Positions 41,041-51,201 are shown, numbered from the stretch's first letter. The stretch is DNA of 64,000 nucleotides from CAVHXA01 sp963639765 (GCA_963639765.1 CAVHXA010000001.1:122699-186698), one strand, 5' to 3'. Made by a program: numbers and translations. The notes: generated from the letters alone by a model not told the origin.

Positions 41041-41964
41041 TCAGTCTCCGCTGTCCAGTGCAGGCAGCCTGTCGTCCTGTGGAACCATAATCCGGACCGC
41101 GTGCGGTATGTTTCGAATGGTGATGTCGTCTACGCTTCCGCCATATTCTCCATCAAGGGTCCATGCAACGGGTTGATCAAATGTGATATGCAGGTGGTCT
41201 GTCTGGAACCAGATGAACTGTTCGCGATTGATATCCCAGCGAAGGATGGAATTGGCAAGTCCATTGAGGTCTGCCAGAGTCTTTACCGATCGTACCAGAA
41301 TGACCTCGTTGAGACCGTCATCCAGCAAAACCAGTGAGCGTGAAGGTGCTTTAAAGCCTCCCACGCTTGTTGCATTGGTAACCATGCCCAGAATTACGTC
41401 GTCTTCAAAGGTTCCTCCATCATGTTCAACAGTTACATGATAAGAGCGAATGCGGTTCAAGCTGCGCACTCCTTCTAGCAGATAGGCTGCCCGTCCCAGA
41501 GCCTGTTTCTGTTCGTGCGGTGTTCCGTAGGAAACCTCGGTAAAAGCGCCGAAGGCGGCAACATAAGTAAAACAGGTCGACCCGAAAAGCCCCATATCGC
41601 ATAGAAAAGGACGCCCATCGACAACCGTCTGTGCAGCTGTAAGAATGTTTTTGGAAATATGCAGACTCGTGGCAAAGTCGTTAACCGTGCCGGCCGGAAT
41701 ATAGCCCAGCAGTGGCTGAACAGGCAGCTGCATCAGCCCGTTTACGGTTTCGTTCAGTGTGCCGTCGCCTCCGCAGGAGACGATTACATCGTAATTTTGT
41801 CCCTCTTCTGCTATCACCTGTGTGATTTCCTTTGGGTGTTGTGTAGGATGAACAGTAATGCGGTAGCCGCCCCGGGCAAAGATTGCCAGTACATCCAGCA
41901 GATAGCTTCGGATGTCTGACCGCCCGGCGTTTGGATTGATGAAAAACAAAAGATTTCCAGCCAT
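41041..41964 (-). CDS. Diacylglycerol/lipid kinase family protein (YegS/DgkB-like)
   Basis: 307 residues. F-I-N-P-N-A-G-R near residue 8, the nucleotide-binding motif S-C-G-G-D-G-T-L-N-E near 63, P-A-G-T-V-N-D-F-A near 90 and L-D-D-G-L-N near the start of the last third are the DAGK catalytic-domain motifs. The C-terminal part ends with the G-E-Y-G beta sandwich. It would phosphorylate diacylglycerol or a related lipid at the membrane, recycling it to phosphatidate. AAGGAGGGC precedes the ATG. Single gene, divergent from miaB. Confidence 0.9.
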   Translation of the reverse strand: MAGNLLFFINPNAGRSDIRSYLLDVLAIFARGGYRITVHPTQHPKEITQVIAEEGQNYDVIVSCGGDGTLNETVNGLMQLPVQPLLGYIPAGTVNDFATSLHISKNILTAAQTVVDGRPFLCDMGLFGSTCFTYVAAFGAFTEVSYGTPHEQKQALGRAAYLLEGVRSLNRIRSYHVTVEHDGGTFEDDVILGMVTNATSVGGFKAPSRSLVLLDDGLNEVILVRSVKTLADLNGLANSILRWDINREQFIWFQTDHLHITFDQPVAWTLDGEYGGSVDDITIRNIPHAVRIMVPQDDRLPALDSGD

Positions 41965-42039
41965 CGTAGCCCTCCTTGCTGATCACGCATCTCGTACAGC
42001 ATACCACTCTTTCCCCTGGTTTTCAACCTGCATTTCTGC

Positions 42040-42069
42040 TTGACGGGACATGAACACCAATGATAAAAT
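42040..42069 (+). promoter_or_regulatory. Promoter of the miaB-mutSL operon
   Basis: TTGACG (42040-42045), 18-base spacer, TAAAAT (42064-42069) preceded by TGA (extended -10). Confidence 0.65.
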
Positions 42070-42103
42070 GAATTATTGAGTTCATGGATCGGAGGTCAGA
42101 ATT

Positions 42104-43543
42104 TTGAACACAGCAACCACCGTCATCGATCCCGTCGACCTGGCCCGTCAGGCTGAGTTCTGTGTCCGTCTGAGGCAATACTGGGCTGATCGCGGCCGGG
42201 TTCCGACTGCCTGTATAATCACCTATGGCTGCCAACAGAATGAAGCCGATTCCGAGCAGATTCGGGGTCTTTTGTCCGGTTGCGGCTATACCTTTCAAAA
42301 CGGCGAAGAGGGCGCGGACGTAATTATCATCAATACCTGTGCCGTGCGGGAACACGCAGAGCAGCGTGTGCTCGGCAATCTCGGAACTCTCGTACATACC
42401 CGCCGCCGCCACCCTGAGCAGCAGATTTTCCTGTGTGGCTGCATGGCTGCAGAGCCCGGCATCCAGGAAAAGCTGCGTGCCAGTTATCCTCAGGTTCGCG
42501 GCATCTTTACCACACACCACCTCTGGCGTCTGCCGGAACTTTTATATCAGGCGGTAACCACCGGCAAGCGTGTTTTTGCCATTGAACCGTCCAACGGCAC
42601 TCTGGCCGAAGGTCTGCCGGTCATTCGAAGCAGCCGGTTTAAGGCCTGGCTTTCGATAATGTATGGCTGCAACAATTTCTGCTCCTACTGTATTGTGCCC
42701 TATGTTCGCGGAAGAGAACGCAGCCGCAGACCCACAGATGTTTTGTCACAGGCACGGGAGCTGACTGCTGCAGGATACCGCGATATCACTCTTCTTGGTC
42801 AGAATGTCAATTCCTACGGAAGGGATCTCAACTGCGGAACGGATTTTTCTGATCTTCTGGCACAGATTGCCGAACTCGACGGAGATTTTTGCCTGCGCTA
42901 TATGACAAGTCATCCAAAGGATGCTTCCCGCAAGCTTTTCGACACTATGGCTGCCCACCCTAAAATTGCAAAACACATCCATCTGCCATTTCAGTCCGGT
43001 AGTGACCGCATCCTCAAGGCAATGAACCGCCATTATACAATCGACCAATATAGGGACCTTGTTCATTATGCGCGGCAGGTTATGCCCGATCTTGTGATCA
43101 CGTCAGACGTAATTGTCGGCTTTCCCGGTGAAACACAGGAGGATTTTCAGGCTACACTTGATCTTATCGAAGAAATTCAGTTTGATTCTCTGTTTACCTT
43201 TATCTTTTCACCTCGGCCGGGGACTCCGGCAGCCAAGCTGCCCGATCCGGACATCCGTCAGACCAAATCACAGCGATTCGAAGCTCTGACCTCCGCACAG
43301 AACCATATTTCCGAACAAAAACACCGGGCGCTGGTCGGTCAGACACTGCGCTGTCTGATCGACGGGCGGGACAATGACAACCCGGATCTGCTCACTGCCC
43401 GCACCAACGGCGGACGCCTGGTTCGTCTGCCCGGTTCACCGGATCTGATCGGACAGTTCCGCTATGTTACCATCACAGACAGCACCACCTGGTCTGTTTC
43501 CGGTACGCTCGCTTCAAAGGACCTCGCCCATGAGCAGCACTGA
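42104..43543 (+). CDS. miaB: tRNA methylthiotransferase MiaB
   Basis: 479 residues. Radical-SAM enzyme that adds a methylthio group to i6A37 of tRNA, acting on the product of MiaA encoded later in the same cluster. N-terminal UPF0004 domain with Cys in T-Y-G-C-Q-Q-N, N-T-C-A-V-R-E and F-L-C-G-C-M-A; radical-SAM loop Y-G-C-N-N-F-C-S-Y-C near residue 188; TRAM domain at the C-terminus. The start is TTG at 42104 with GGAGG eight bases upstream; no ATG fits. Its end overlaps mutS by 14 bases. Confidence 0.95.
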   Translation: MNTATTVIDPVDLARQAEFCVRLRQYWADRGRVPTACIITYGCQQNEADSEQIRGLLSGCGYTFQNGEEGADVIIINTCAVREHAEQRVLGNLGTLVHTRRRHPEQQIFLCGCMAAEPGIQEKLRASYPQVRGIFTTHHLWRLPELLYQAVTTGKRVFAIEPSNGTLAEGLPVIRSSRFKAWLSIMYGCNNFCSYCIVPYVRGRERSRRPTDVLSQARELTAAGYRDITLLGQNVNSYGRDLNCGTDFSDLLAQIAELDGDFCLRYMTSHPKDASRKLFDTMAAHPKIAKHIHLPFQSGSDRILKAMNRHYTIDQYRDLVHYARQVMPDLVITSDVIVGFPGETQEDFQATLDLIEEIQFDSLFTFIFSPRPGTPAAKLPDPDIRQTKSQRFEALTSAQNHISEQKHRALVGQTLRCLIDGRDNDNPDLLTARTNGGRLVRLPGSPDLIGQFRYVTITDSTTWSVSGTLASKDLAHEQH

Positions 43544-46163
43544 CGGCGGAGCCAGGGAACTCACGCCCATGATGCAGCAGTATATGCTTATTCATGAGCA
43601 GGTTCCTGACTGCATTTTATTCTTTCGTCTGGGCGATTTTTACGAAATGTTCGCTGACGATGCACGGGTGGCAGCCCGTGAACTTGACCTCACCCTGACC
43701 ACCCGTGACCATGCCAATCCTGACCTTGAAAGCCAGATTCCCATGTGCGGGGTCCCCTTTCATGCCTACGAAAGCTATCTTTCCCGTCTGGTAACCAAAG
43801 GCTACAAGGTTGCCATCTGTGAACAAACCGAAGACCCTTCCAAGGCCAAGGGACTGGTAAAACGCGAAATTGTCCGCGTGGTTACTCCCGGCAGTGTAAC
43901 CGAAAGTGCAATGCTTGATGAAGGCCGCAATAACTACATGGCCTGTGTTTACTGTGCGCAGCAGCGATGGGGTCTGGCCTTCTGCGATATTTCTACAGGC
44001 GCTTTTTTTGTCACCTCAGCCGTACAGAGCGACGCACAGCAGCGCGTCATCTGTGAGCTTGGCCAGTTTTCTCCGGTAGAAGTTCTTCTGGGTGGTGAGG
44101 CTTCGGGTTGTGAGGCGCTGCAGCAGGCATTGCAGCAGCGTCTGCAGTGCTGTGTGCAGGATGCTTTGCCCGACCTGTTTGATGTATCTGCAAACGAAGC
44201 CGTTCTGCTCACGCAGTTCGGTGTCGGCTGCCTGCAGGAGCTTGGTCTTTCGGCGGAGCCGGAGGCTGTGTCTGCTGCCGGTGCGTTGCTGCAGCGGCTT
44301 CAGGGACTGCAGAAATCTCCTCTGCCTCATATCCGTCAGCTTAAACGCTATCTGGCCGGCGAATATATGCAGCTCGATCTGGCCACGCGCCGCAACCTTG
44401 AGCTGACCGAAACACTTCGTTCGCGTGAAAAAAAAGGCACTCTTCTCTGGGTGCTTGATCGCACAAAAACTGCAATGGGCGGACGATTGCTTCGATCGTG
44501 GCTGGAAAAGCCCCTGTTGAATGTACCCCAAATCACTCGCCGTCTGGGTGCTGTAGAGGAGCTCTTTCAAAAAACCGTAGATCGCGAGGAGCTTATCCGT
44601 CTGCTGGCAGACGTCTGCGACCTTGAGCGCGTACTGGCTCGCGCCGCTACCGGTGCAGCCAATGCCCGGGACATGCGATCGCTGGCTGTTGGTGCCTCCG
44701 CCCTACCCGGAATAAAAACCATTCTAAGTACCATGTCCGGGACACTGCTTTCCATGCTCAGTCAGAACTTCGATGCGCTTGAGGATATCTGTGACCATCT
44801 GCACCGTGCCATTGTCGACGATCCGCCGGTTTCTGTCCGTGACGGTGGAATGATCCGCCCGGGGTTCAGCGCCGAGTTGGACGAATATCACAGCCTTCTT
44901 GAAAACGGGAAGCAGGCACTTTCTGATGTCGAGGCCGCTGAACGGGAAAAAACCGGCATCCGCAATCTTCGTGTACGCTATAACCGTGTGTTCGGTTATT
45001 CTATTGAAGTACCAAAATCCTATACAGGTCCTATCCCTGAAGGCTATATTCGCCGTCAGACTCTCACAAATGCGGAACGCTACATTACCGTTGAACTGAA
45101 AGATCTCGAGGACAGGATTCTCAACGCCAGAGAACGGGTTACCGTTCTCGAAGGTGAGCTGTTTTCCGGGTTGAAGGACTATCTTGTAGCTGCAGCGGAG
45201 CGAATTCAGGCAACTGCGGCCACAGTTGCCCAGATCGATGTTCTTTGCAGCCTTGCAGATGTAGCGGTAAAAAACGGCTATACCATGCCGGAGGTAGACC
45301 TGTCCGGGCAGATTGAAATTCAAGAAGGCCGTCACCCCGTGGTTGAACGCATGCAGAATGACGGACTTTTTGTTGCCAACTCTACCCGCCTCGGGATGGC
45401 CGGTGACAGGGCTGCCATCATTACAGGGCCAAATATGGCCGGCAAGTCCACCTATATGCGTCAGGTTGCCCTGATCGTACTTATGGCGCAAATTGGCTCA
45501 TTTGTGCCGGCCAAGCGTGCACGAATCGGCCTGACGGACCGTATTTTTACCCGCATAGGCGCTTCTGACGACCTCGCAGCGGGACGCTCTACCTTCATGG
45601 TTGAAATGGCAGAAGTCGCCGACATTCTGCGCTATGCAACACAGGACTCCCTGCTGATTTTTGACGAGATCGGCCGCGGCACTTCCACATTTGACGGAAT
45701 GGCCATTGCCCGGGCTGTGCTCGAATATGTCTCTGATCCGCGCCGTCTCGGAGCAAAGACTCTGTTTGCTACCCACTATCACGAGCTGACCGTTTTGGCT
45801 GATGAGCTGCAGGACGTAAAAAACTACAATATTGCCGTGCGCAGACGTGACGGACAGATTGTCTTTCTGCGTCGGATCGTTCCGGGCCCAGCCGACGAAT
45901 CTCTTGGGGTTGAAGTAGCCAGATTGGCCGGCCTGCCGGATCGGGTGATCACACGCGCCCGCTCCATCCTGAAGTCTTTGGAGGCGGGTGAAGCAGTAAA
46001 GCCTGCAGGTACAAAAAAACCAGTCGCTGCGCCGGATAATCAGCTGAGTCTCAGCCAGCTTTCCAATGATAAAATCCGCCAGCGACTCGAAAACCTGACG
46101 CTTGAAACCATGACACCCCTTGAGGCAATGGCAGAACTCAGCCGGCTCAAGCAGCTGCTTTAG
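43530..46163 (+). CDS. mutS: DNA mismatch repair protein MutS
   Basis: 877 residues. Recognises mismatches and starts repair with MutL. The mismatch-reading F-Y-E motif is in L-G-D-F-Y-E-M-F near residue 35; Walker A G-P-N-M-A-G-K-S-T near 640; D-E-I-G-R-G-T-S-T-F-D (Walker B and signature) near 715; and a C-terminal helix-turn-helix near 760. Length is normal. AAAGGA precedes the ATG at 43530, inside the end of miaB; an earlier in-frame ATG (43464) is deep in miaB and unlikely. Confidence 0.96.
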   Translation: MSSTDGGARELTPMMQQYMLIHEQVPDCILFFRLGDFYEMFADDARVAARELDLTLTTRDHANPDLESQIPMCGVPFHAYESYLSRLVTKGYKVAICEQTEDPSKAKGLVKREIVRVVTPGSVTESAMLDEGRNNYMACVYCAQQRWGLAFCDISTGAFFVTSAVQSDAQQRVICELGQFSPVEVLLGGEASGCEALQQALQQRLQCCVQDALPDLFDVSANEAVLLTQFGVGCLQELGLSAEPEAVSAAGALLQRLQGLQKSPLPHIRQLKRYLAGEYMQLDLATRRNLELTETLRSREKKGTLLWVLDRTKTAMGGRLLRSWLEKPLLNVPQITRRLGAVEELFQKTVDREELIRLLADVCDLERVLARAATGAANARDMRSLAVGASALPGIKTILSTMSGTLLSMLSQNFDALEDICDHLHRAIVDDPPVSVRDGGMIRPGFSAELDEYHSLLENGKQALSDVEAAEREKTGIRNLRVRYNRVFGYSIEVPKSYTGPIPEGYIRRQTLTNAERYITVELKDLEDRILNARERVTVLEGELFSGLKDYLVAAAERIQATAATVAQIDVLCSLADVAVKNGYTMPEVDLSGQIEIQEGRHPVVERMQNDGLFVANSTRLGMAGDRAAIITGPNMAGKSTYMRQVALIVLMAQIGSFVPAKRARIGLTDRIFTRIGASDDLAAGRSTFMVEMAEVADILRYATQDSLLIFDEIGRGTSTFDGMAIARAVLEYVSDPRRLGAKTLFATHYHELTVLADELQDVKNYNIAVRRRDGQIVFLRRIVPGPADESLGVEVARLAGLPDRVITRARSILKSLEAGEAVKPAGTKKPVAAPDNQLSLSQLSNDKIRQRLENLTLETMTPLEAMAELSRLKQLL

Positions 46164-46180
46164 GCTGCAAAGGAGAACAT

Positions 46181-46882
46181 ATGAAGCACTCAGACATCGG
46201 ACCCCGAATGCGCCGGGGAGAAAAAATCGGCGGTTTTTGCTACCTGCCCTTTTATGTGTTCCTGTTGGGGTGGCTGCTTAGCCTGCTTTCAGACAAAACC
46301 GGACTGAATCTTTCGCTGGCACAGCGAAATCTGATTTACAGTTATATCAACTTTGCCGCCATAGTAGTGATTTTTCGTCGCCTGCTGGCACAAAGCCTCA
46401 AAGAAATCCCGCATCAATTCTGGGCCTTTCTTCAGGCTATGGTGTTGGGCTTTGCCCTGTATTATGCGACAAATCTTCTGCTCGGACTGATCCTGGGCCG
46501 GCTGTGGCCCGTTCTGCAGAATCCGGCCGACAATACAGCAATTGCTCTTGTTGAAAACAGTGGGACCATCATGCTGGTGTGTGCGGTTTTTTTGAGCCCC
46601 ATGGTTGAGGAAACGCTCATGCGAGGTCTGATTTTCGGTCTGCTTCAGCCTGTCAGCCGGATTGCTGCCTACAGCATTTCGTGCATCCTTTTTGCCGCAT
46701 TGCATTTGTGGCAATATGTCGGCAGCTTTGACACAATTATGCTGCTGGGGGACATGCTTCTGTATCTGCCTGCCGGAATCGCTCTGGCCTGGACCTATGA
46801 AAAAGCCGGCAACCTCTGGGCCCCGGTTTTACTGCACACCTTTATCAATGCTCTGAGTCTGGGCGCCATTCGCCTGCTTTAA
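46181..46882 (+). CDS. CPBP-family intramembrane protease
   Basis: 233 residues with about six membrane segments. The Abi/CAAX-protease motif is complete: P-M-V-E-E-T-L-M-R-G (E-E-x3-R) near residue 145, L-F-A-A-L-H near 170 and L-L-H-T-F-I-N-A near 218. Members cleave prenylated or other small membrane proteins; bacterial roles are mostly unknown (bacteriocin immunity, signalling). AAAGGAG precedes the ATG. It is inserted between mutS and mutL with short gaps, so it is expressed with the repair genes, but a role in repair is not implied. Confidence 0.87.
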   Translation: MKHSDIGPRMRRGEKIGGFCYLPFYVFLLGWLLSLLSDKTGLNLSLAQRNLIYSYINFAAIVVIFRRLLAQSLKEIPHQFWAFLQAMVLGFALYYATNLLLGLILGRLWPVLQNPADNTAIALVENSGTIMLVCAVFLSPMVEETLMRGLIFGLLQPVSRIAAYSISCILFAALHLWQYVGSFDTIMLLGDMLLYLPAGIALAWTYEKAGNLWAPVLLHTFINALSLGAIRLL

Positions 46883-46898
46883 CGGGGGGAGTAAATCT

Positions 46899-48890
46899 AT
46901 GGCAACGATCCAAGTAATGCCCGCTCATCTGGCCGACCTGATTGCCGCCGGTGAGGTGGTAGAACGTCCGGGCAGTGTAGTAAAGGAGCTGCTCGAAAAC
47001 GCCGTAGATGCAAAGGCCGGATCGATCACTGTTGAAATTCAGGGCGGCGGCATGCACCTGATCCGTGTAACCGATGATGGCTCCGGCATGTCGCGTGAGG
47101 ATGTGCCAACAGCCTTTTTGCGTCATGCAACCTCAAAGCTGCAGCGCGAAGACCAGCTCTCGTCCATCAACACACTCGGCTTTCGCGGTGAGGCTCTGGC
47201 TGCCATTGCAGCCGTCAGCCGCATTGAAGTGCTTACCCGCCGGACTCAGGACTCTGAAGGAACCTGTCTGACGCTCGAAGGCGGCGTACAGACCGAACTA
47301 AAGCCCGCCGGCTGCCCTGTTGGGACTACCATGATTGTCCGTGACCTGTTTTATAACACCCCGGCTCGCCAGAAATTCATGAAGCGTGACTCTGCCGAGG
47401 CATCAAATGTGCTGTCGATTGTGCAAAGGCAGGCTCTGGCCAACCCCGGTGTGTCGTATCGATTTATCCGGCAGGGTACGCAGCAGCTGCACACTCCCGG
47501 TGACGGCAGCCTGCAAAGTGCGGCCTATTGTGTTCTGGGCCGTCAGACCGCATTGGAGATGCTTTCCATACAGTCCGGATGGAATGGCATTACAGTCTCC
47601 GGACTGGTCTGCAAGCCAACAGCCAGCCGCGGCAACCGCAGTTATCAGCACTTTTTTGTCAACGGACGCTGGATCCAGTCAAAAACTCTTACTGCCGCGC
47701 TTGAGCAGGCCTATCGCAGTCACATTATGACGGGCCGCTATCCGGCGTGTGTACTGCACCTGACGGTGCCGCTTCAGTCGGTTGATGTCAATGTCCACCC
47801 TGCAAAAACCGAGGTTCGATTCCTTTCCGATAAGGATATGTTCGACGCTGTGTATTACGCCGTGCTTGAGGCTCTTCGCACAGGCGACGACCGCCCGCAG
47901 CTGGATCTGGAGCCCTCTAACCCACGTGCGCAATCTGAGAAGTCCGCTGCTGCCTTTGCCGTTCCGCAGACTGCAAACAGCTATCAATCCGAGCTGCAGA
48001 CATCTGCATCCGTTAACCCTCGGCAGGATTTTTATCAGACAATGTCGGCTCAGGAATACCGCGACTATCTGCGTCAACAACCCGCTGAAACAAAGGGCAA
48101 TACACTGCAGGGCGTATATGAAGCCTTTTTAAACCGTCAGTCAGCCGTCAATCCTCTTCATGCCCCGATAGACTGGCCACTCGGCTCTTCTGAAAGGCTG
48201 TCTTTTTCTGATTCTGCCGCACAATCGTCTGCTTCTGAGGTCGTTCAGCCGACCCCGACACATATGCCGGAGAAGCCGGGTCAGGACACACAGCAGCTGA
48301 GCTGGCAGCTGCCAAGCCTGCCGGACTGGCGGGTAGTCGGTGAAATCATGAAAACCTATATCATCGTTGAACAGGGCAGCGAGGTCCTGCTCATTGATAA
48401 GCACGCAGCACACGAACGGATACTTTTTGAACGCTATCGTGCCCAGGAAAGCCCGATTATGGCACAGACTCTGCTGCAGCCTTTGCGTCTCACGCTTGAT
48501 GTCCGTGAAGCCGAAGCTCTGCTGGCAGCGCCTGAAATTCTGTCTGAATACGGCTACGAGCTCGAGGATTTCGGTCAGGGAATGCTTGTAGCCAGACAGA
48601 TTCCTGCTGACCTTTCTCCGGGTCTGGCCGAGTCCGCTCTTCAGGAGCTGGCAGCTACCATTCTGAACGGCGAACGCGCCGATCCGAACCAGCTGCGTGA
48701 CGAACGTCTGCATACGATAGCCTGTAAGGCAGCCATTAAGGGCGGAGATAAATCCGACCCGGCTGAGCTTGATCTGATTGCGCGGCAGGTTCTGACCCGC
48801 GATGACCTGAAGCACTGCCCGCACGGCAGGCCGATCTGCATTCGTCTTACACAGGCTTCTATCGAAAAACAGTTTCGACGCACTATTTAA
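46899..48890 (+). CDS. mutL: DNA mismatch repair endonuclease MutL
   Basis: 663 residues. N-terminal GHKL ATPase: A-A-G-E-V-V-E-R-P near residue 16, E-L-L-E-N-A-V-D-A near 30, D-D-G-S-G-M near 58 and G-F-R-G-E-A-L near 90. A variable linker spans about 340-455. The C-terminal domain carries D-K-H-A-A-H-E-R-I-L-F-E (near residue 500), the endonuclease metal motif D-x-H-A-x2-E-x4-E, plus the A-C-K-A and C-P-H-G-R-P motifs, so it nicks DNA itself as expected where MutH is absent. GGGGGAG precedes the ATG. Confidence 0.95.
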   Translation: MATIQVMPAHLADLIAAGEVVERPGSVVKELLENAVDAKAGSITVEIQGGGMHLIRVTDDGSGMSREDVPTAFLRHATSKLQREDQLSSINTLGFRGEALAAIAAVSRIEVLTRRTQDSEGTCLTLEGGVQTELKPAGCPVGTTMIVRDLFYNTPARQKFMKRDSAEASNVLSIVQRQALANPGVSYRFIRQGTQQLHTPGDGSLQSAAYCVLGRQTALEMLSIQSGWNGITVSGLVCKPTASRGNRSYQHFFVNGRWIQSKTLTAALEQAYRSHIMTGRYPACVLHLTVPLQSVDVNVHPAKTEVRFLSDKDMFDAVYYAVLEALRTGDDRPQLDLEPSNPRAQSEKSAAAFAVPQTANSYQSELQTSASVNPRQDFYQTMSAQEYRDYLRQQPAETKGNTLQGVYEAFLNRQSAVNPLHAPIDWPLGSSERLSFSDSAAQSSASEVVQPTPTHMPEKPGQDTQQLSWQLPSLPDWRVVGEIMKTYIIVEQGSEVLLIDKHAAHERILFERYRAQESPIMAQTLLQPLRLTLDVREAEALLAAPEILSEYGYELEDFGQGMLVARQIPADLSPGLAESALQELAATILNGERADPNQLRDERLHTIACKAAIKGGDKSDPAELDLIARQVLTRDDLKHCPHGRPICIRLTQASIEKQFRRTI

Positions 48891-48900
48891 GGCGGCTGGT

Positions 48901-49830
48901 ATGAAAAAAATTATTTGTGTGGTAGGTCCTACAGCAACCGGTAAAACCAATCTGGCCATTGATCTGGCGCTGAAGCTTGACGGCGAGGTAATTTCCTGTG
49001 ACTCCATGCAGGTCTACCGCGGTATGACAATCGGCACCGCTCAGCCGCGGCCCGAGGAGCTTCGCGGAGTAAAGCATCATCTTCTGGCGGTCGCCGACCC
49101 AAAAGAACCTTTTTCTGTTGGAAAATTCGTTGCGCTGGCTGATCCGATCCTTCAGGACATTCTCGCTCGCGGAAAGCGTGCGATTCTGGCCGGCGGCACC
49201 GGACTGTATATCGACTCGCTTGTTCACGGTCGAAGCTTTGCCCCCATTCCCCAGACCGGAAGGCGAGAAGCTCTGCAGGACCTGGCGAATCGCGAAGGGG
49301 CAGAATTTCTTCTTGAGCAGCTGCGTGAGGTTGACCCGGAAAGCGCGGCACGTCTGCATCCCGGCAACAAACGTCGTATCATTCGTGCGCTTGAGGTGTA
49401 TCAGGAAACCGGAAAAACCATCACCCGGCATAACGCCGAGACCGCCGAAAAAGGTCCGAAATATGACGCATCGTGGCTCGGCCTGACCTTCGCCGATCGC
49501 AGCGAACTTTATAATCGCATCGACAGACGTGTGGAACAGATGATTCAAAACGGACTCCTTCAGGAAACAAAAGCTCTTCTCGAACAGGGTCTTGACCCGG
49601 ACGGAACGGCTCTACAGGCCATTGGCTACAAACAGCTGCTTCCCGTAATCAGGCAGAACGCAAATCTGGACGACGCTATTTCTGCCATCCAGCTCAGCAC
49701 CCGGCGCTACGCCAAACGTCAGCTGACATGGTTTCGCCGCAATCCGGATATTCATTGGCTGCTGCTCACGCCTCCGATTGATCCGGCCGAAACCGCATGC
49801 CGTGCTCTGGACCTGCTTTCAGCAGAATAA
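48901..49830 (+). CDS. miaA: tRNA dimethylallyltransferase MiaA
   Basis: 309 residues. Transfers dimethylallyl to A37 of tRNAs reading UNN codons; MiaB then adds methylthio. P-loop G-P-T-A-T-G-K-T at residue 9, D-S-M-Q-V-Y-R near 37, G-G-T-G-L-Y near 100, and the C-terminal A-I-G-Y-K-Q-L and R-R-Y-A-K-R-Q-L-T-W-F are all as in the family. AAGGCGG precedes the start, 10 bases after mutL. Last gene of the miaB-mutS-CPBP-mutL-miaA group; no terminator follows, so read-through into the next genes is likely. Confidence 0.96.
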   Translation: MKKIICVVGPTATGKTNLAIDLALKLDGEVISCDSMQVYRGMTIGTAQPRPEELRGVKHHLLAVADPKEPFSVGKFVALADPILQDILARGKRAILAGGTGLYIDSLVHGRSFAPIPQTGRREALQDLANREGAEFLLEQLREVDPESAARLHPGNKRRIIRALEVYQETGKTITRHNAETAEKGPKYDASWLGLTFADRSELYNRIDRRVEQMIQNGLLQETKALLEQGLDPDGTALQAIGYKQLLPVIRQNANLDDAISAIQLSTRRYAKRQLTWFRRNPDIHWLLLTPPIDPAETACRALDLLSAE

Positions 49831-49884
49831 AAGCAGTACCGCACAATATTGCCTGAAACAATCCCACAACCTCAAGGAGGCATT

Positions 49885-51201
49885 ATGAAGCAGGGCAAAT
49901 TCTATATGCGTATACTGACTCTTGTCTTTTTCGCTGCAGTGCTTGTCTATCTGGTCAATGCCGTGACCTCAGCCATTACAGATCCACTGACCACCACGCT
50001 CGCCATTTCCTATGAAGCCAGTGAATATGTTGTGGCCGAGGGCGTAGTAATACGAAATGAGAAGCTGCTTTATTCCGACTATGCCGTTACCCAGAGCATG
50101 CTGACAGACGGAGAAAAGGCAGCATCCGGCGAGATGCTTGCCATTGGTTACAAAACCGCGGCAGATGCGCAAAGTCAGGCCAGTCTTGATCAGATCACGC
50201 GACGGCTCGAGCAGCTGCAGGTCGTATACGACACACAGCTTACCCCTGCGCAGGCTGCACAGCTTGACGTACAAATCGGTCAGGATGTAGCCGCCATGAA
50301 CGCCGCTGCAGCAGCCGGAAGCTGGGATGAAGCTGCCGGTCTCGGGTGGCAGGTCCAGACCGATATACTGCAGCGCGGTCGTGACGAAACAGATGCAGCG
50401 GAAATAGCCGCACAGATCGAATCTCTGACAGAGCAGAAGCTTTCGCTCAGTCAGACAGGAGCAACCGGCACTGTCCTGCGAGCGTCGGAAGCCGGATGGT
50501 ACGCCTCCGGTGCCGACGGCTACGAAACCACGCTTACGCCGGATTCGGCCCTTGTGCTGACCACGCAGGATTTGGCATCTCTGTCTGAATCAGGCACAGA
50601 CATCAGCGGCGTATACGGTCGCCTGATTACAGACGAAATCTGGTATTTTGCAGCCTCTATGGATTATGACGAGGCACGGCAGGCAATGGCCATGCAGACG
50701 GTCCGCGTGGATTTTTCCGGTGAATCGGATCTGTCTGCCGATATGCGCGTGGTGCAGGTCGGACTTCCCGACAACGACAACCGCAGTGTTGTCGTTTTCA
50801 GCTGCGACCGCTACATTAATCAGGTGATCAACCTGCGTTTTGCAGAGGTCGGCATCGCATTTTCAACCTGCTCCGGTCTGCGTATTCCAAAAGACGCCAT
50901 CCGGCTGGAAGAAATCTCTGAGGCAGACACCGACCAGGCACAGCAGTCCGAGGAAAACACAGCTTCCGGCGAAGTCACAGAATCCAACGAATCATCCGCA
51001 CAAAATCAGAGCAAGCAATACCGTACGGGCGTATACGTAATCGAAAGCGGTCGAGCCCGTTTTAAAGAGGTTGAAATCCTTCTGGATACAGGCAGTGCCT
51101 ACGTTGTAAAGGAAGATGATTCCTCCACCGCGAATCTCTGGGCCGGTGATGAGGTAATTGTCTCTGCCAGAAATCTGTTTGACGGAAAGGTGGTGCGCTG
51201 A
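49885..51201 (+). CDS. HlyD-like membrane protein upstream of ylmE-sepF
   Basis: 438 residues. One N-terminal membrane helix (L-T-L-V-F-F-A-A-V-L-V-Y-L), then an extracellular part: S-E-Y-V-V-A-E-G-V-V-I-R-N-E looks like the biotinyl-lipoyl half-motif of HlyD adaptors, residues about 90-200 are helical and Gln/Ala-rich, and the C-terminal half has beta segments (G-T-V-L-R-A-S-E-A-G-W-Y). A Ser/Glu/Asn tract lies near 365-385. Proteins of this shape often precede ylmE-sepF in Clostridia, so a role in envelope or division is plausible. AAGGAGG precedes the ATG at 49885. Its stop overlaps the ylmE start by one base. Confidence 0.75.
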   Translation: MKQGKFYMRILTLVFFAAVLVYLVNAVTSAITDPLTTTLAISYEASEYVVAEGVVIRNEKLLYSDYAVTQSMLTDGEKAASGEMLAIGYKTAADAQSQASLDQITRRLEQLQVVYDTQLTPAQAAQLDVQIGQDVAAMNAAAAAGSWDEAAGLGWQVQTDILQRGRDETDAAEIAAQIESLTEQKLSLSQTGATGTVLRASEAGWYASGADGYETTLTPDSALVLTTQDLASLSESGTDISGVYGRLITDEIWYFAASMDYDEARQAMAMQTVRVDFSGESDLSADMRVVQVGLPDNDNRSVVVFSCDRYINQVINLRFAEVGIAFSTCSGLRIPKDAIRLEEISEADTDQAQQSEENTASGEVTESNESSAQNQSKQYRTGVYVIESGRARFKEVEILLDTGSAYVVKEDDSSTANLWAGDEVIVSARNLFDGKVVR

